Of a DNA stretch of 22,591 nt, positions 15,765-22,335 are shown piece by piece. Origin of the DNA: a virus; the IMG/VR virus record IMGVR_UViG_3300030102_000169, positions 1-22,591 of that record; one strand, given 5' to 3'. Within the stretch, counting starts at the first letter, position 1. The number at the start of each line of letters is the position of its first letter. The position numbers were made by a program, and so were the translations under genes. A model generated the notes under the pieces. That model saw nothing but the letters and a program-made list of their open reading frames with translations, searched no databases and was not told the DNA's origin.

Positions 15765-16466
15765 TTAATTATTTAATTTAATCTCAACAGCACCTGAATC
15801 TCGTTTCTTCCTATATTCTGCATAAGCCTTACGATCTTCTGGTTTTGTTAAGTCTAAGTCCTGTAGGTTAAAAGGTTTAACAGTTTGACCACCGATAGCA
15901 CTCTGACTTCCTGAACCAGACAAAGACCCTTGACGGAAATGTGGGTTGCTATCTAAGAACTCCTTAACTCGATCTTCAATTGTAAGTAGTTCTCCTTTTG
16001 CGTTATATCGTACATTAGAATGATTATCAACTATTTCTATACGACCATCATCATTATACTTAACTTCATCTTTTAAAAGAGAAACAACTTGTTGTGCGTT
16101 AATAGATTTTTCTTTGTTAGCAATCGAAAGTATTGAATTATCTACTTTTTCTTTTTTGATTTGCTCTTTAACTTTAGCAAGTTCTTGTTCTTTTTCAGAT
16201 AATCTTTCTTGCATAATCTTTTCAAGATCAGCTTTTGTTTTAGCTTCTTTAAGTTGTTCTTGTTTTAAGATTTCTTGTTTTTGTTTTTCTTCTTCTTGAA
16301 GTTTTTTCTCATACTTAGATTTCTCTGCTTCAAGTCTTGTTTTGATTATGTTGTCTAATTGTTCTTGTGTAAAAGTATTTTGTTTTGGTGTTTCTACTTT
16401 TACTTCTTCTTTTGGTGTTTCTGTTGCTTGTACTTCTGGTGCAACGTTTGTTTGTTCTTCGGACAT
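15765..16466 (-). CDS. Capsid scaffolding protein
   Basis: A 233-residue protein dominated by a long Glu/Lys/Gln-rich coiled coil (about residues 34-115) preceded by an acidic disordered region with VAPEVQATETPKEEVKVE. After the coil come INAQQVVSLLKDE, a small folded part, then a Gly/Ser-rich linker (SLSGSGSQSAIGG) and a basic C-terminal helix (DRKAYAEYRKKRDSG) that would bind the capsid. This layout, and the position directly before the capsid gene, are those of DUF4355/gp20-type scaffolds. No protease motif is present. GGAGAA precedes the ATG by about 5 bases. Confidence 0.83.
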   Translation of the reverse strand: MSEEQTNVAPEVQATETPKEEVKVETPKQNTFTQEQLDNIIKTRLEAEKSKYEKKLQEEEKQKQEILKQEQLKEAKTKADLEKIMQERLSEKEQELAKVKEQIKKEKVDNSILSIANKEKSINAQQVVSLLKDEVKYNDDGRIEIVDNHSNVRYNAKGELLTIEDRVKEFLDSNPHFRQGSLSGSGSQSAIGGQTVKPFNLQDLDLTKPEDRKAYAEYRKKRDSGAVEIKLNN

Positions 16467-16480
16467 TTGTTCTCCTATTG

Positions 16481-17473
16481 TTATATTATTAGTTCGCCTT
16501 GTTCGTCATACCAATCAGGATTGACGTAAGACCATTGATGACGACAATTGTAACCACCACGAACAACAAGAGGATTGCCAGATTTTTTGCCTGACCAACT
16601 TCTACTTGTCCAAAGTTTATTGACTTCATCAATTGTGAAAAGTCCATCTTTTCGTTTAGGTTTTATTACACCATTTATTATCTTTCTGCAAATATCTCTT
16701 GTGGTAGGAATTACATCTCCATAATATTTAACTAAAGTTAAACCAGCGTCCTGAGATTTGTTAAAGTTCAGGGTTGCATCAAAATCTCTTAGTGAATCGT
16801 TAAGTATTTGACCAGCATATCTTTTCATGTTTTCTCCAGCCCTATCTCTTGCAAACTTAGATTGTAGAGTTTGTATAGACTTATCAACTAGTGCTTGTTT
16901 TGATTTATCAAACTTATTATCATTTATATAATTAACTAATCTTTGTATTTCTGGGTCATCTGAACTAGCATAGATACCATTTATTGTTTGTCTTAGTTCT
17001 TTTTCTAATACTGCAAACTCACTACCAACTAATGTGTTTTGATAAACTTTTTCTGATAGTCGTCTTGTAAATGTATTAGATACATCTTTGAACTGAGTAA
17101 AATATTGTTGTTTTAGATTTTGTACTAATGCTAGATCGCCTTTAGTTAGTTCTTGAAACTCTACAGGAATATTACCAATTCTTTTAAATGCTTTTTCTAT
17201 TCGTTTAGCTTGTTTATTAAAACCCTCTCTAACAACTGTATCTGACCATTTAAGATATTCTTTTTCTAAGATAGCTTTTATCTTTGGCCTTATTGCTATG
17301 GCTGATTGTAGTTCAATTAACTTACCATCTGTTAAAGGTAATCTTGAAGCAGTAGCAACTACTTCTCGTTCTATTCTGTCTAAAGTTTTAATTAATGATT
17401 TGTAATATTCTGCTTCTGCAAGTTCTATTTGCTTGATTCGATAAAGGGTTACGTCTTTTACAATATCTGCCAT
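16481..17473 (-). CDS. Minor head protein, SPP1 gp7 / Mu F type
   Basis: A 330-residue head morphogenesis protein. The first 200 residues are helical. Residues about 255-325 match the conserved C-terminal domain of this family: TTRDIC (C262), later NPLVVRGGYNCRH with C310-R311-H312 and WSYVNP. The C...CRH arrangement is a known metal-binding-like signature of Mu F-like proteins. In SPP1, gp7 binds the portal and remains inside the head. Its usual neighbour is the portal gene; here a plus-strand gene of 70 residues is inserted between them. No clear ribosome-binding site is seen before the ATG, so it may have weak initiation. Confidence 0.8.
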   Translation of the reverse strand: MADIVKDVTLYRIKQIELAEAEYYKSLIKTLDRIEREVVATASRLPLTDGKLIELQSAIAIRPKIKAILEKEYLKWSDTVVREGFNKQAKRIEKAFKRIGNIPVEFQELTKGDLALVQNLKQQYFTQFKDVSNTFTRRLSEKVYQNTLVGSEFAVLEKELRQTINGIYASSDDPEIQRLVNYINDNKFDKSKQALVDKSIQTLQSKFARDRAGENMKRYAGQILNDSLRDFDATLNFNKSQDAGLTLVKYYGDVIPTTRDICRKIINGVIKPKRKDGLFTIDEVNKLWTSRSWSGKKSGNPLVVRGGYNCRHQWSYVNPDWYDEQGELII

Positions 17474-17521
17474 TTGTTCTAATTTTGTTCTATTTAGATT
17501 TTAAAAAAGTTAATAAATACG

Positions 17522-17594
17522 TTGTACATAAAAACTTATCTTTTGTACATGGATTTTCTTTAATGATTATTCAATTAGATTAAATTGATATTAT
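17522..17594 (+). promoter_or_regulatory. Putative promoter/operator region of the plus-strand gene
   Basis: The interval holds TTGTACAT at 17522-17529 and again at 17543-17550, exactly 21 bp apart (two helical turns); each contains the palindrome TGTACA. A dyad TCAATT N6 AATTGA spans 17571-17588. A -10-like TATTAT (17589-17594) follows, about 29 bases before the start codon. A convincing -35 is not seen at the usual distance. The arrangement suggests a regulated promoter, but no transcription start is proven. Confidence 0.4.
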
Positions 17595-17622
17595 AAATTA
17601 ACAAAAAAAAAGAGGAGTAAAA

Positions 17623-17835
17623 ATGAGTAAATCAAAAGAGTTATTAAAACATTTGTATGATGAGTTAGATTGGGTTTTAGATGATAAAATCAAATTTTTC
17701 AAAAAATCAAAAGATGAAGATGACGAAATACATTTGTCTTATTTAATATGGTTAAAATCAGAGGTTAAAGATTATTTAAAAATAAAAAAAACTAATAAAA
17801 TTATAGAAGAAGCTAATAAATCTATAAAACACTAA
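17623..17835 (+). CDS. Plus-strand moron-like small gene, function unknown
   Basis: A 70-residue, highly charged helical protein (MSKSKELLKHLYDELDWVLD, then FFKKSKDEDDEIHLSYLIWL and a Lys-rich C-terminal helix). It has no signal peptide, membrane span or helix-turn-helix that I can recognise. It is the only convincing plus-strand gene in the window and lies between portal and minor head protein, opposite to the direction of the operon. GAGGAG sits 5-6 bases before the ATG. A regulatory region lies upstream and an intrinsic terminator 45 bases downstream, so it is an independent transcription unit. That is the pattern of a moron, a gene that phages express from the prophage or in early infection for the host's or the phage's benefit. 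Its role (superinfection exclusion, anti-defence, regulation) cannot be read from sequence. Confidence 0.78.
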   Translation: MSKSKELLKHLYDELDWVLDDKIKFFKKSKDEDDEIHLSYLIWLKSEVKDYLKIKKTNKIIEEANKSIKH

Positions 17836-17879
17836 AGAGGAAAATTAATTATGCCTGATTGGTAGTTTATAATAAATAT

Positions 17880-17906
17880 AAGGCCATCTTTAAGGTGGCC
17901 TTTTTT
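17880..17906 (+). terminator. Intrinsic terminator of the plus-strand gene
   Basis: On the plus strand AAGGCCATC (17880-17888) pairs with GGTGGCCTT (17894-17902), nine pairs with one G-U, around loop TTTAA, followed by a run of T up to 17906. The T run overlaps the stop codon of the convergent portal gene (17905-17907). On the minus strand the hairpin is followed by a mixed A/T stretch, so it would be weak for the structural operon. Confidence 0.85.
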
Positions 17907-19317
17907 ATATCTGCTCTTGCTCTACTTCTTGATCTTCTTGTGCTGGTTCGTCTTGTGTAAATTGACCTACTTCTGATGCTTGGTCTATCTCATCAAATAT
18001 ATCATTTAGTTTTTCATCATCATCAACAACTGCTCTAGCAATTTCTTTATCAACTTCTTTAGCAAAAGTTGGAGAACCAATGTTTAATGCTTTAGCTTGT
18101 TGGAAGTAAACAAGATCACTTGCATAATCTCTGATGTTAAATGAATCAGGATAGTTTATTTCTCCATCAAATGTAGTATTTTGAAACATAGCATATAATC
18201 TAAATAGTTGTTCTTCTGCTATTTGTAAGTTGTCAGCTTTTTCAGATAGTCTAGCATTTAATAATTCAAATTCTGTTTGTAGTGCAACACCAGATGTAAT
18301 CCCTGTCTTTTGAGTTCTTACTGCTCCTGTGTGTGCTATTCTATTTATAGAATCTACTTTGTTATTTATAGACTCCATAATAGCTGTTAAGTTCTGGCCA
18401 GATGGTTGTAACAAATAAGGTTTTAAATTTGGTTCCATTTCGTCTGGCATTTCAATTACTGCACCAGCACCAGCACTTGCATTTACACTTGGAGTTTTAA
18501 CTAATGATGGGTGGTTAGTTAATCTTATAAGTTGTTCCATTTCAGAGTATTCGTTGTAGATAGCTTTTTGTAAATCAGCAATATCAGTTAAATCTGATTG
18601 GCCAATTCCTCTTTTGTGAGATTTAGAATTGTATAAAATAACTGCTGGTATTTTGCCAATCATATTAGGTACAGTATCTATTATTCTAGGTTCTTCTCTT
18701 TCTTCCATGTAGATAGTATCTATTCTGTCAGGATACCAAATTCTCATGTATGTGCCACCTTGTTTATCAACTTCTTCTCTTACTTTTAAATAGTTAAGTT
18801 CATACTTACCATTTACTTGTCTTTGAAAGTTCCAATCTAAAACATTCTCAGGAGTTACAATTGACAAGTATGGTCTAATATCTTGATCTAATTCTTCTGC
18901 TCTAGTGTTTGTAGTTACATTTGGTTTATCTAACATCATAAAACAATGACCATAAATAGACGCATAGTTTTGTGCTTGTTTAATTACTGAGTTTAAATTG
19001 TTACCCTCTAAATCAGCATCTTTTAAAAAGTTTTGTAATGATGGTTCGTCTTGCATAGAACCAAAATCTCTACTTGGTCTAACTCTAAAAAGGAATGATG
19101 AATAAATTTGAATTATATTTTTACAATGATTATCGCATGGAGTGTTAGCAAGTCTTTGATTAAACTCGTTATCTAATTCTAAGTTATATCTGTTTAAATA
19201 TTGACCTACCATATAGTCAAAGCCACCATTATATGATCTAATATAATATTCCCAATTGTTAATTGTTTCAGAATAGTCTTTGTGGGTGTCTATTGCTTGA
19301 TTTCTAGTGTATGCCAT
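17905..19317 (-). CDS. Portal protein
   Basis: A 470-residue portal, the dodecameric ring at the head vertex through which the terminase pumps DNA. Key parts are an N-terminal helical clip region (DYSETINNWEYYIRSYNGG), CDNHCKNIIQIYSSFLF near residues 60-80, QAQNYASIYGHCFMMLDKP, a central beta part with YLSIVTPENVLDW, IGKIPAVILYNSKSH, ADLQKAIYNEYSEMEQLIR as the stem helix and TQKTGITSGVALQTEFELLN. The C-terminus is acidic (QDEPAQEDQEVEQEQ). The length and order fit portals of the SPP1-like/DUF1073-DUF4055 types. It starts three bases after the terminase stop. Its stop lies inside the T run of the convergent terminator. Confidence 0.85.
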   Translation of the reverse strand: MAYTRNQAIDTHKDYSETINNWEYYIRSYNGGFDYMVGQYLNRYNLELDNEFNQRLANTPCDNHCKNIIQIYSSFLFRVRPSRDFGSMQDEPSLQNFLKDADLEGNNLNSVIKQAQNYASIYGHCFMMLDKPNVTTNTRAEELDQDIRPYLSIVTPENVLDWNFQRQVNGKYELNYLKVREEVDKQGGTYMRIWYPDRIDTIYMEEREEPRIIDTVPNMIGKIPAVILYNSKSHKRGIGQSDLTDIADLQKAIYNEYSEMEQLIRLTNHPSLVKTPSVNASAGAGAVIEMPDEMEPNLKPYLLQPSGQNLTAIMESINNKVDSINRIAHTGAVRTQKTGITSGVALQTEFELLNARLSEKADNLQIAEEQLFRLYAMFQNTTFDGEINYPDSFNIRDYASDLVYFQQAKALNIGSPTFAKEVDKEIARAVVDDDEKLNDIFDEIDQASEVGQFTQDEPAQEDQEVEQEQI

Positions 19318-19320
19318 AAA

Positions 19321-20556
19321 TTACTTCATTGTCCATCTTGTAGGAGAGTGAAATCTTGCCTGAGTAGTTAATGGTTTTAAGTAGTCGATCATATAACCAA
19401 GTGCGTCATTCATATGGTCGAATCCATCTTCCTTGTCAGGAATATTTGTATTCTCCTTGTATATTTGTCTTTGTAAACCTTTTATCAATGTTTTGCAAGA
19501 ATGTGAAACAAAAATATGTCTTTCTCCTTTAGAATCTTTGAGTCTACTATTAACAGCATTGACTCGATCTCGTACTGCTGGGTGTTTATGTTTTACCTTA
19601 ACTTTAAATCCAGCGTTTTGTAAAATAGATAAATCAGTTCTACCACCAGCAGATGTTTTACGTTGTTTAGATGCTGGGTCAGGATATATAAAGATTTGCA
19701 TTTTAGAACCATATCTATCTCTTATTTCTTGCACCATTTCATCTGTATTAGAACCATAAATAATTATCTCATCTACAAAATAAACTTTATCTTTTTCTAT
19801 TTGGCCAACACAAGCTGACATTGGGTCAACGTTAAAGTCCATTCCTATATGTAAAGGTTTTTCCCAATCTATTTGACGTTTAACAACATTATCTACAGGG
19901 TGGAAGTTATAATAAACACTACCAGCATAATTTTCGAATGTACCCTCAAACTCCTGTCTAAAAGTTCTAATATCAATATCTTGTTTAGCTTGTTCTATTT
20001 CTTCTGGTGTAACCATACCACCTTGAATAGTTGTATATTGGAAGCTATCCCATTCTTCATCTTGTTTACCTTTTAAATAAAGTTCATAAGACCAATTACC
20101 ATACCCTTTAGGAGTACCACAAAATAATACATGACCTAATCTGTCAGATATACTTGCTCTTAATACCTCATACCAAGTTCGCTTATCTATATCTGCAAAT
20201 TCATCTAATATTAAAAAGTCTAATCCTGTACCTCTAAGACTATCATAATTATCAGCACCCTTTAATGATATTTGACTATTTGTTTTTCTAATAGTTATTG
20301 TCATTGTAGTTTCGTTAATATCCTCAATCCAATTAAATTGATTAAGCATTTCTTTTAAAGTTCCCCATACAATCTCTTTGGCCATTTTAAATGTAGGTGC
20401 TACATACCAAATCTTTCTATTTGGCTGACAAGCATATTTCATCATTTCAGTTACAGCTAGATAAGTCTTACCAAATCTACGACCTGATATAAGAACTCTA
20501 AATCTTGCTTTACTTGTTGAAACTTTATGTTGGTGTTTCGTTAGTGTTATTTTCAT
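19321..20556 (-). CDS. terL: Terminase large subunit (TerL)
   Basis: A 411-residue packaging motor counted from the ATG at 20556; an upstream in-frame TTG at 20604 is possible but unlikely, because the conserved part begins KITLTKHQHKV right after the ATG. ATPase motifs are Walker A SGRRFGKT (24-31), Walker B FLILDEF with D118 and E119, and motif III FCGTP (145-149). The RNase H-like nuclease has GMDF (D240), DE at 262-263 and FDHMND (D380, D384), which together can bind two metal ions. It cuts concatemeric DNA and drives it into the capsid. Its N-terminus overlaps the previous small gene by 32 bases. No small terminase is seen next to it. Confidence 0.93.
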   Translation of the reverse strand: MKITLTKHQHKVSTSKARFRVLISGRRFGKTYLAVTEMMKYACQPNRKIWYVAPTFKMAKEIVWGTLKEMLNQFNWIEDINETTMTITIRKTNSQISLKGADNYDSLRGTGLDFLILDEFADIDKRTWYEVLRASISDRLGHVLFCGTPKGYGNWSYELYLKGKQDEEWDSFQYTTIQGGMVTPEEIEQAKQDIDIRTFRQEFEGTFENYAGSVYYNFHPVDNVVKRQIDWEKPLHIGMDFNVDPMSACVGQIEKDKVYFVDEIIIYGSNTDEMVQEIRDRYGSKMQIFIYPDPASKQRKTSAGGRTDLSILQNAGFKVKVKHKHPAVRDRVNAVNSRLKDSKGERHIFVSHSCKTLIKGLQRQIYKENTNIPDKEDGFDHMNDALGYMIDYLKPLTTQARFHSPTRWTMK

Positions 20557-20746
20557 TACAGAAGTAAGAGATATACAGTTTTTCTTGATTAAATTTTTGC
20601 TCAAATTCAGTAGTAACTTTTATCGTAACAGATGCACCAGCCCTTACGCAATCTGACCAAGTATTAAAATTAATAGGGTGTATTGATGGTGTATTACAGA
20701 ACCCTGTTATTGCAGAGCATAGTGTATAAGCTAAAACAAATTTCAT
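20525..20746 (-). CDS. Small cysteine-containing protein upstream of terL
   Basis: A 73-residue protein that starts MKFVLAYTLCSAITGFCNTP and ends with YISYFCNENN. Four cysteines (about residues 10, 17, 33 and 63) are spread across it. The start resembles a secretion signal only weakly. Small proteins of this pattern are seen directly before the terminase in many marine phage genomes, from memory; their function is unknown. Its stop overlaps terL by 32 bases and its ATG overlaps the preceding stop by one base (TAATG). It is not a helix-turn-helix protein, so it does not look like a small terminase. Confidence 0.68.
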   Translation of the reverse strand: MKFVLAYTLCSAITGFCNTPSIHPINFNTWSDCVRAGASVTIKVTTEFEQKFNQEKLYISYFCNENNTNETPT

Positions 20747-20958
20747 TACTCAACTATTAGCTTTTTTATAGATAAACTTCCATCTATATTTTTTTCAAGT
20801 TCAGCCATAGACCTTATACATTGATATTTTATATTTGATTTAGCTGATCGTTTGGCTATACGAGAACCTTTAAGACACTCAGACATTGATGTTTGTATTC
20901 GTGCTTCTTTTATCTCTCCATTTATAATCATAAGTAAAGCTACTACTAATTCTGTCAT
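20746..20958 (-). CDS. Small conserved-type phage protein
   Basis: A 70-residue protein with a hydrophobic start (MTELVVALLMIINGEIKEAR), then ECLKGSRIAKRSAKSNIKYQC, giving two cysteines 22-23 residues apart. It resembles, from memory, a small family that accompanies terminase genes of marine phages. Function unknown. The N-terminal hydrophobic stretch is short for a membrane span. Its ATG overlaps the stop of the upstream 39-codon gene (ATGA), so these small genes appear to be translated as a coupled series. Confidence 0.68.
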   Translation of the reverse strand: MTELVVALLMIINGEIKEARIQTSMSECLKGSRIAKRSAKSNIKYQCIRSMAELEKNIDGSLSIKKLIVE

Positions 20959-21074
20959 AACTGAGTCCTAAAACAAAACAGTTCAAATATATCTATTGAA
21001 AACAAATATCCTAGATAAAAAGAACCTATTAATAAAATTGATAAAAATATAGCAATTAAAATTTTATCCATCAT
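20955..21074 (-). CDS. Small single-span membrane protein (39 residues)
   Basis: An open frame of 39 codons, MMDKILIAIFLSILLIGSFY then LGYLFSIDIFELF. Residues about 5-27 form a hydrophobic helix. It begins two bases after the stop of the coiled-coil protein gene and ends with an ATGA overlap with the next gene, so it fills an interval that would otherwise be empty. No ribosome-binding site is obvious. Small size plus a single span suits a holin or an accessory lysis peptide, but no endolysin is in the window, so this remains a guess. Confidence 0.55.
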   Translation of the reverse strand: MMDKILIAIFLSILLIGSFYLGYLFSIDIFELFCFRTQL

Positions 21075-21076
21075 AT

Positions 21077-21445
21077 TTAATATGCCTTACCATTTGCAAA
21101 TTCTCTTTGTTTATCTTTTAATTTTTCAACATCTCTTTGTAATTTTTCAACTTGGTCTTTGAGAAACTGTATATTAACTTTATTAGTCATGTTTTGCTCT
21201 TGGGTAGTTTCTAATTTTTCTACAGTTTTGTATAAGTCCTCTATCAACATAAACTGTTCTTGGTCTATTGGTTTTTGTGTACTAGCCTCAAGTAAATCTT
21301 GTTCAAATAATTGGTTCTTAGTTTCTAAATTATTAACTCTTTCTATTACACCAAAATAAGCCCAAACACCTACTGCAACTGTACCTATAATTGCAATAAG
21401 ATTTCTTAATGGTAACGCAACAGATGTATTCTCAGATATTTTCAT
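21077..21445 (-). CDS. Membrane-anchored coiled-coil protein (possible holin or spanin-like role)
   Basis: A 122-residue protein counted from the ATG at 21445; an in-frame GTG at 21460 would add five residues. Residues about 12-33 (LRNLIAIIGTVAVGVWAYFG) are a membrane span, and the remaining 85 residues are a long charged coiled coil (VEKLQRDVEKLKDKQREF near the end). The stop of a 27-codon membrane peptide overlaps this ATG (ATGA), favouring the ATG start. A short cytoplasmic N-terminus, one span and a periplasmic coiled coil would fit an i-spanin or a holin-associated protein, but similar small proteins in marine phages are unassigned. Endolysin is not in the window. Confidence 0.7.
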   Translation of the reverse strand: MKISENTSVALPLRNLIAIIGTVAVGVWAYFGVIERVNNLETKNQLFEQDLLEASTQKPIDQEQFMLIEDLYKTVEKLETTQEQNMTNKVNIQFLKDQVEKLQRDVEKLKDKQREFANGKAY

Positions 21446-21525
21446 AATGGTTTTACACACAATGCTAAAAACACAAAACCTAAAATTAACATACCTGTAA
21501 AATAATAGTTCATAATCCTACCCAT
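21442..21525 (-). CDS. Minute membrane peptide (27 or 23 residues)
   Basis: An open frame of 27 codons from the ATG at 21525, or 23 from the ATG at 21513, reading MNYYFTGMLILGFVFLALCV then KPL. It is almost entirely one hydrophobic helix. TAGGA lies just before the inner ATG but only two bases away, so the outer ATG is also possible. It begins one base after the upstream stop and overlaps the start of the coiled-coil gene (ATGA). The tight packing argues for a real gene; the size makes it uncertain. Confidence 0.45.
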   Translation of the reverse strand: MGRIMNYYFTGMLILGFVFLALCVKPL

Positions 21526-21526
21526 A

Positions 21527-21691
21527 TTATTTAGCAACCTTGCCTTTGTTAATACCCTTTTTAATTACATAATCTCTAGTACCATAAGCACCATGCTCTA
21601 CTTCTTTTTTTAAATTGATAAACAGTTGCATCTCTTTCCATTTTTTTTGACTATCCTTAGAAAATTTATCTAAAATTTTAGTATCTCTCAT
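21527..21691 (-). CDS. Small basic protein (54 residues)
   Basis: An open frame of 54 codons, MRDTKILDKFSKDSQKKWKE, then NLKKEVEHGAYGTRDYVIKK and a basic end. It has an AAAGGA site 6-7 bases before the ATG, the best ribosome-binding site of this cluster. The first half is helical. The end resembles a nucleic-acid-binding tail, but no motif is decisive. It begins one to two bases from the end of its upstream neighbour. Function unknown. Confidence 0.6.
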   Translation of the reverse strand: MRDTKILDKFSKDSQKKWKEMQLFINLKKEVEHGAYGTRDYVIKKGINKGKVAK

Positions 21692-21692
21692 A

Positions 21693-21836
21693 TTATTCCT
21701 TTGGATAGTTCATTCTGTTATCAGGAGAATCTACATTGATATTTTTTTTCTTATTAGTCTTAACTAACATATTATATAGACCCTCAAAAAAGTTATCAAT
21801 TACTTCACAACATCTTATAAAAAATCTATCAATCAT
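21693..21836 (-). CDS. Small hypothetical protein (47 residues)
   Basis: An open frame of 47 codons, MIDRFFIRCCEVIDNFFEGL followed by a Lys/Asn-rich half. The N-terminal 25 residues form an amphipathic helix with two adjacent cysteines (9 and 10). The ATG overlaps the stop of the 90-residue gene (ATGA) and the stop lies within one base of the next ATG, so it is probably translated by coupling. Short phage proteins opening MIDRFF are familiar to me from marine phages, with no known function. Confidence 0.55.
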   Translation of the reverse strand: MIDRFFIRCCEVIDNFFEGLYNMLVKTNKKKNINVDSPDNRMNYPKE

Positions 21837-22105
21837 ATCTTAAAACCTTTTTTCCATGATTGAATTGCCCAATAGGCTGGAGATAAATTCTTTTGACCTT
21901 TTACTTTAGCAAGTATTGGTCTAAATCTTGCAAAAAAACTGCGTTGTCGAGCTGGTATATTTTTCTTGATAGTCATTGTTTTGCTACCAAAATTAACTTT
22001 CTTAACTCTGCCTGTGCTTTTATCTCTTACAAATACTTTAAACTTCTTAACATCTCCACGCATGGGTTTGTTAAGTTTTACAGTTTTATTTTTATATTTA
22101 GCCAT
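21833..22105 (-). CDS. Small basic phage protein of the MAKYK-KLNKP type
   Basis: A 90-residue basic protein opening MAKYKNKTVKLNKPMRGDVK, then KKFKVFVRDKSTGRVKKVNFG, and ARQRSFFARFRPILA, then SPAYWAIQSWKKG. The order (KLNKP, KxFVxVxD, KKVxFG, RxSFxAR, YWxxxxW) matches a small protein family of marine T4-like and T7-like phages as I remember it. In those relatives the region after SFRARH carries cysteines (roughly HxC...YWxC); here the His and Cys positions are replaced by Phe, Pro and Ile. Function unknown; in relatives it is thought to be virion- or DNA-associated. No clear ribosome-binding site. Confidence 0.65.
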   Translation of the reverse strand: MAKYKNKTVKLNKPMRGDVKKFKVFVRDKSTGRVKKVNFGSKTMTIKKNIPARQRSFFARFRPILAKVKGQKNLSPAYWAIQSWKKGFKI

Positions 22106-22125
22106 AAGGCATAAATATCACAAAA

Positions 22126-22335
22126 TTATCTCTTAAAATACCTTTTTCTCCAATCGTGACAAACGTAAGTATCCTTAACACCTTTAGCTCCCCACCTACC
22201 ACAGAATGACCACTTGTTACTGTATAGTCCACAATCTCCACAGCTATTGCCATGAAGTGCTTTTGTAAATGATTGAGGTAGAGAAAAATCTATTACCTCT
22301 CCATTTGGATAAAAGTTTGATCTTTTTTCACTCAC
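22126..22335 (-). CDS. Four-cysteine protein, HiPIP-like or zinc-binding pattern
   Basis: A 69-residue protein with Cys at 32, 35, 45 and 59 (CGDC, FCGRW, VCHDW). The pattern CxxC-x9-C-x13-C with aromatic residues next to the third and fourth cysteines resembles the small high-potential iron-sulphur-like proteins found in many phages and could also bind zinc. The start is GTG and overlaps the upstream stop (GTGA); no upstream in-frame ATG exists. It probably folds around one metal or cluster. Role unknown. Confidence 0.65.
   Translation of the reverse strand: MSEKRSNFYPNGEVIDFSLPQSFTKALHGNSCGDCGLYSNKWSFCGRWGAKGVKDTYVCHDWRKRYFKR

Noticed and set aside
17623-17835. Plus-strand gene as a repressor
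   Set aside because: No helix-turn-helix or ribbon-helix-helix pattern is visible in the 70 residues, although an operator-like region lies upstream.
20557-20604. TTG start extending TerL by 16 residues
   Set aside because: Conserved terminase sequence starts at the ATG at 20556, the extension (SKNLIKKNCISLTSV) lies fully inside the upstream 73-residue gene, and TTG is a poor start.
20746-20958. Small terminase
   Set aside because: Position fits, but the sequence shows a hydrophobic start and two cysteines, no helix-turn-helix and no oligomerisation helix pattern.
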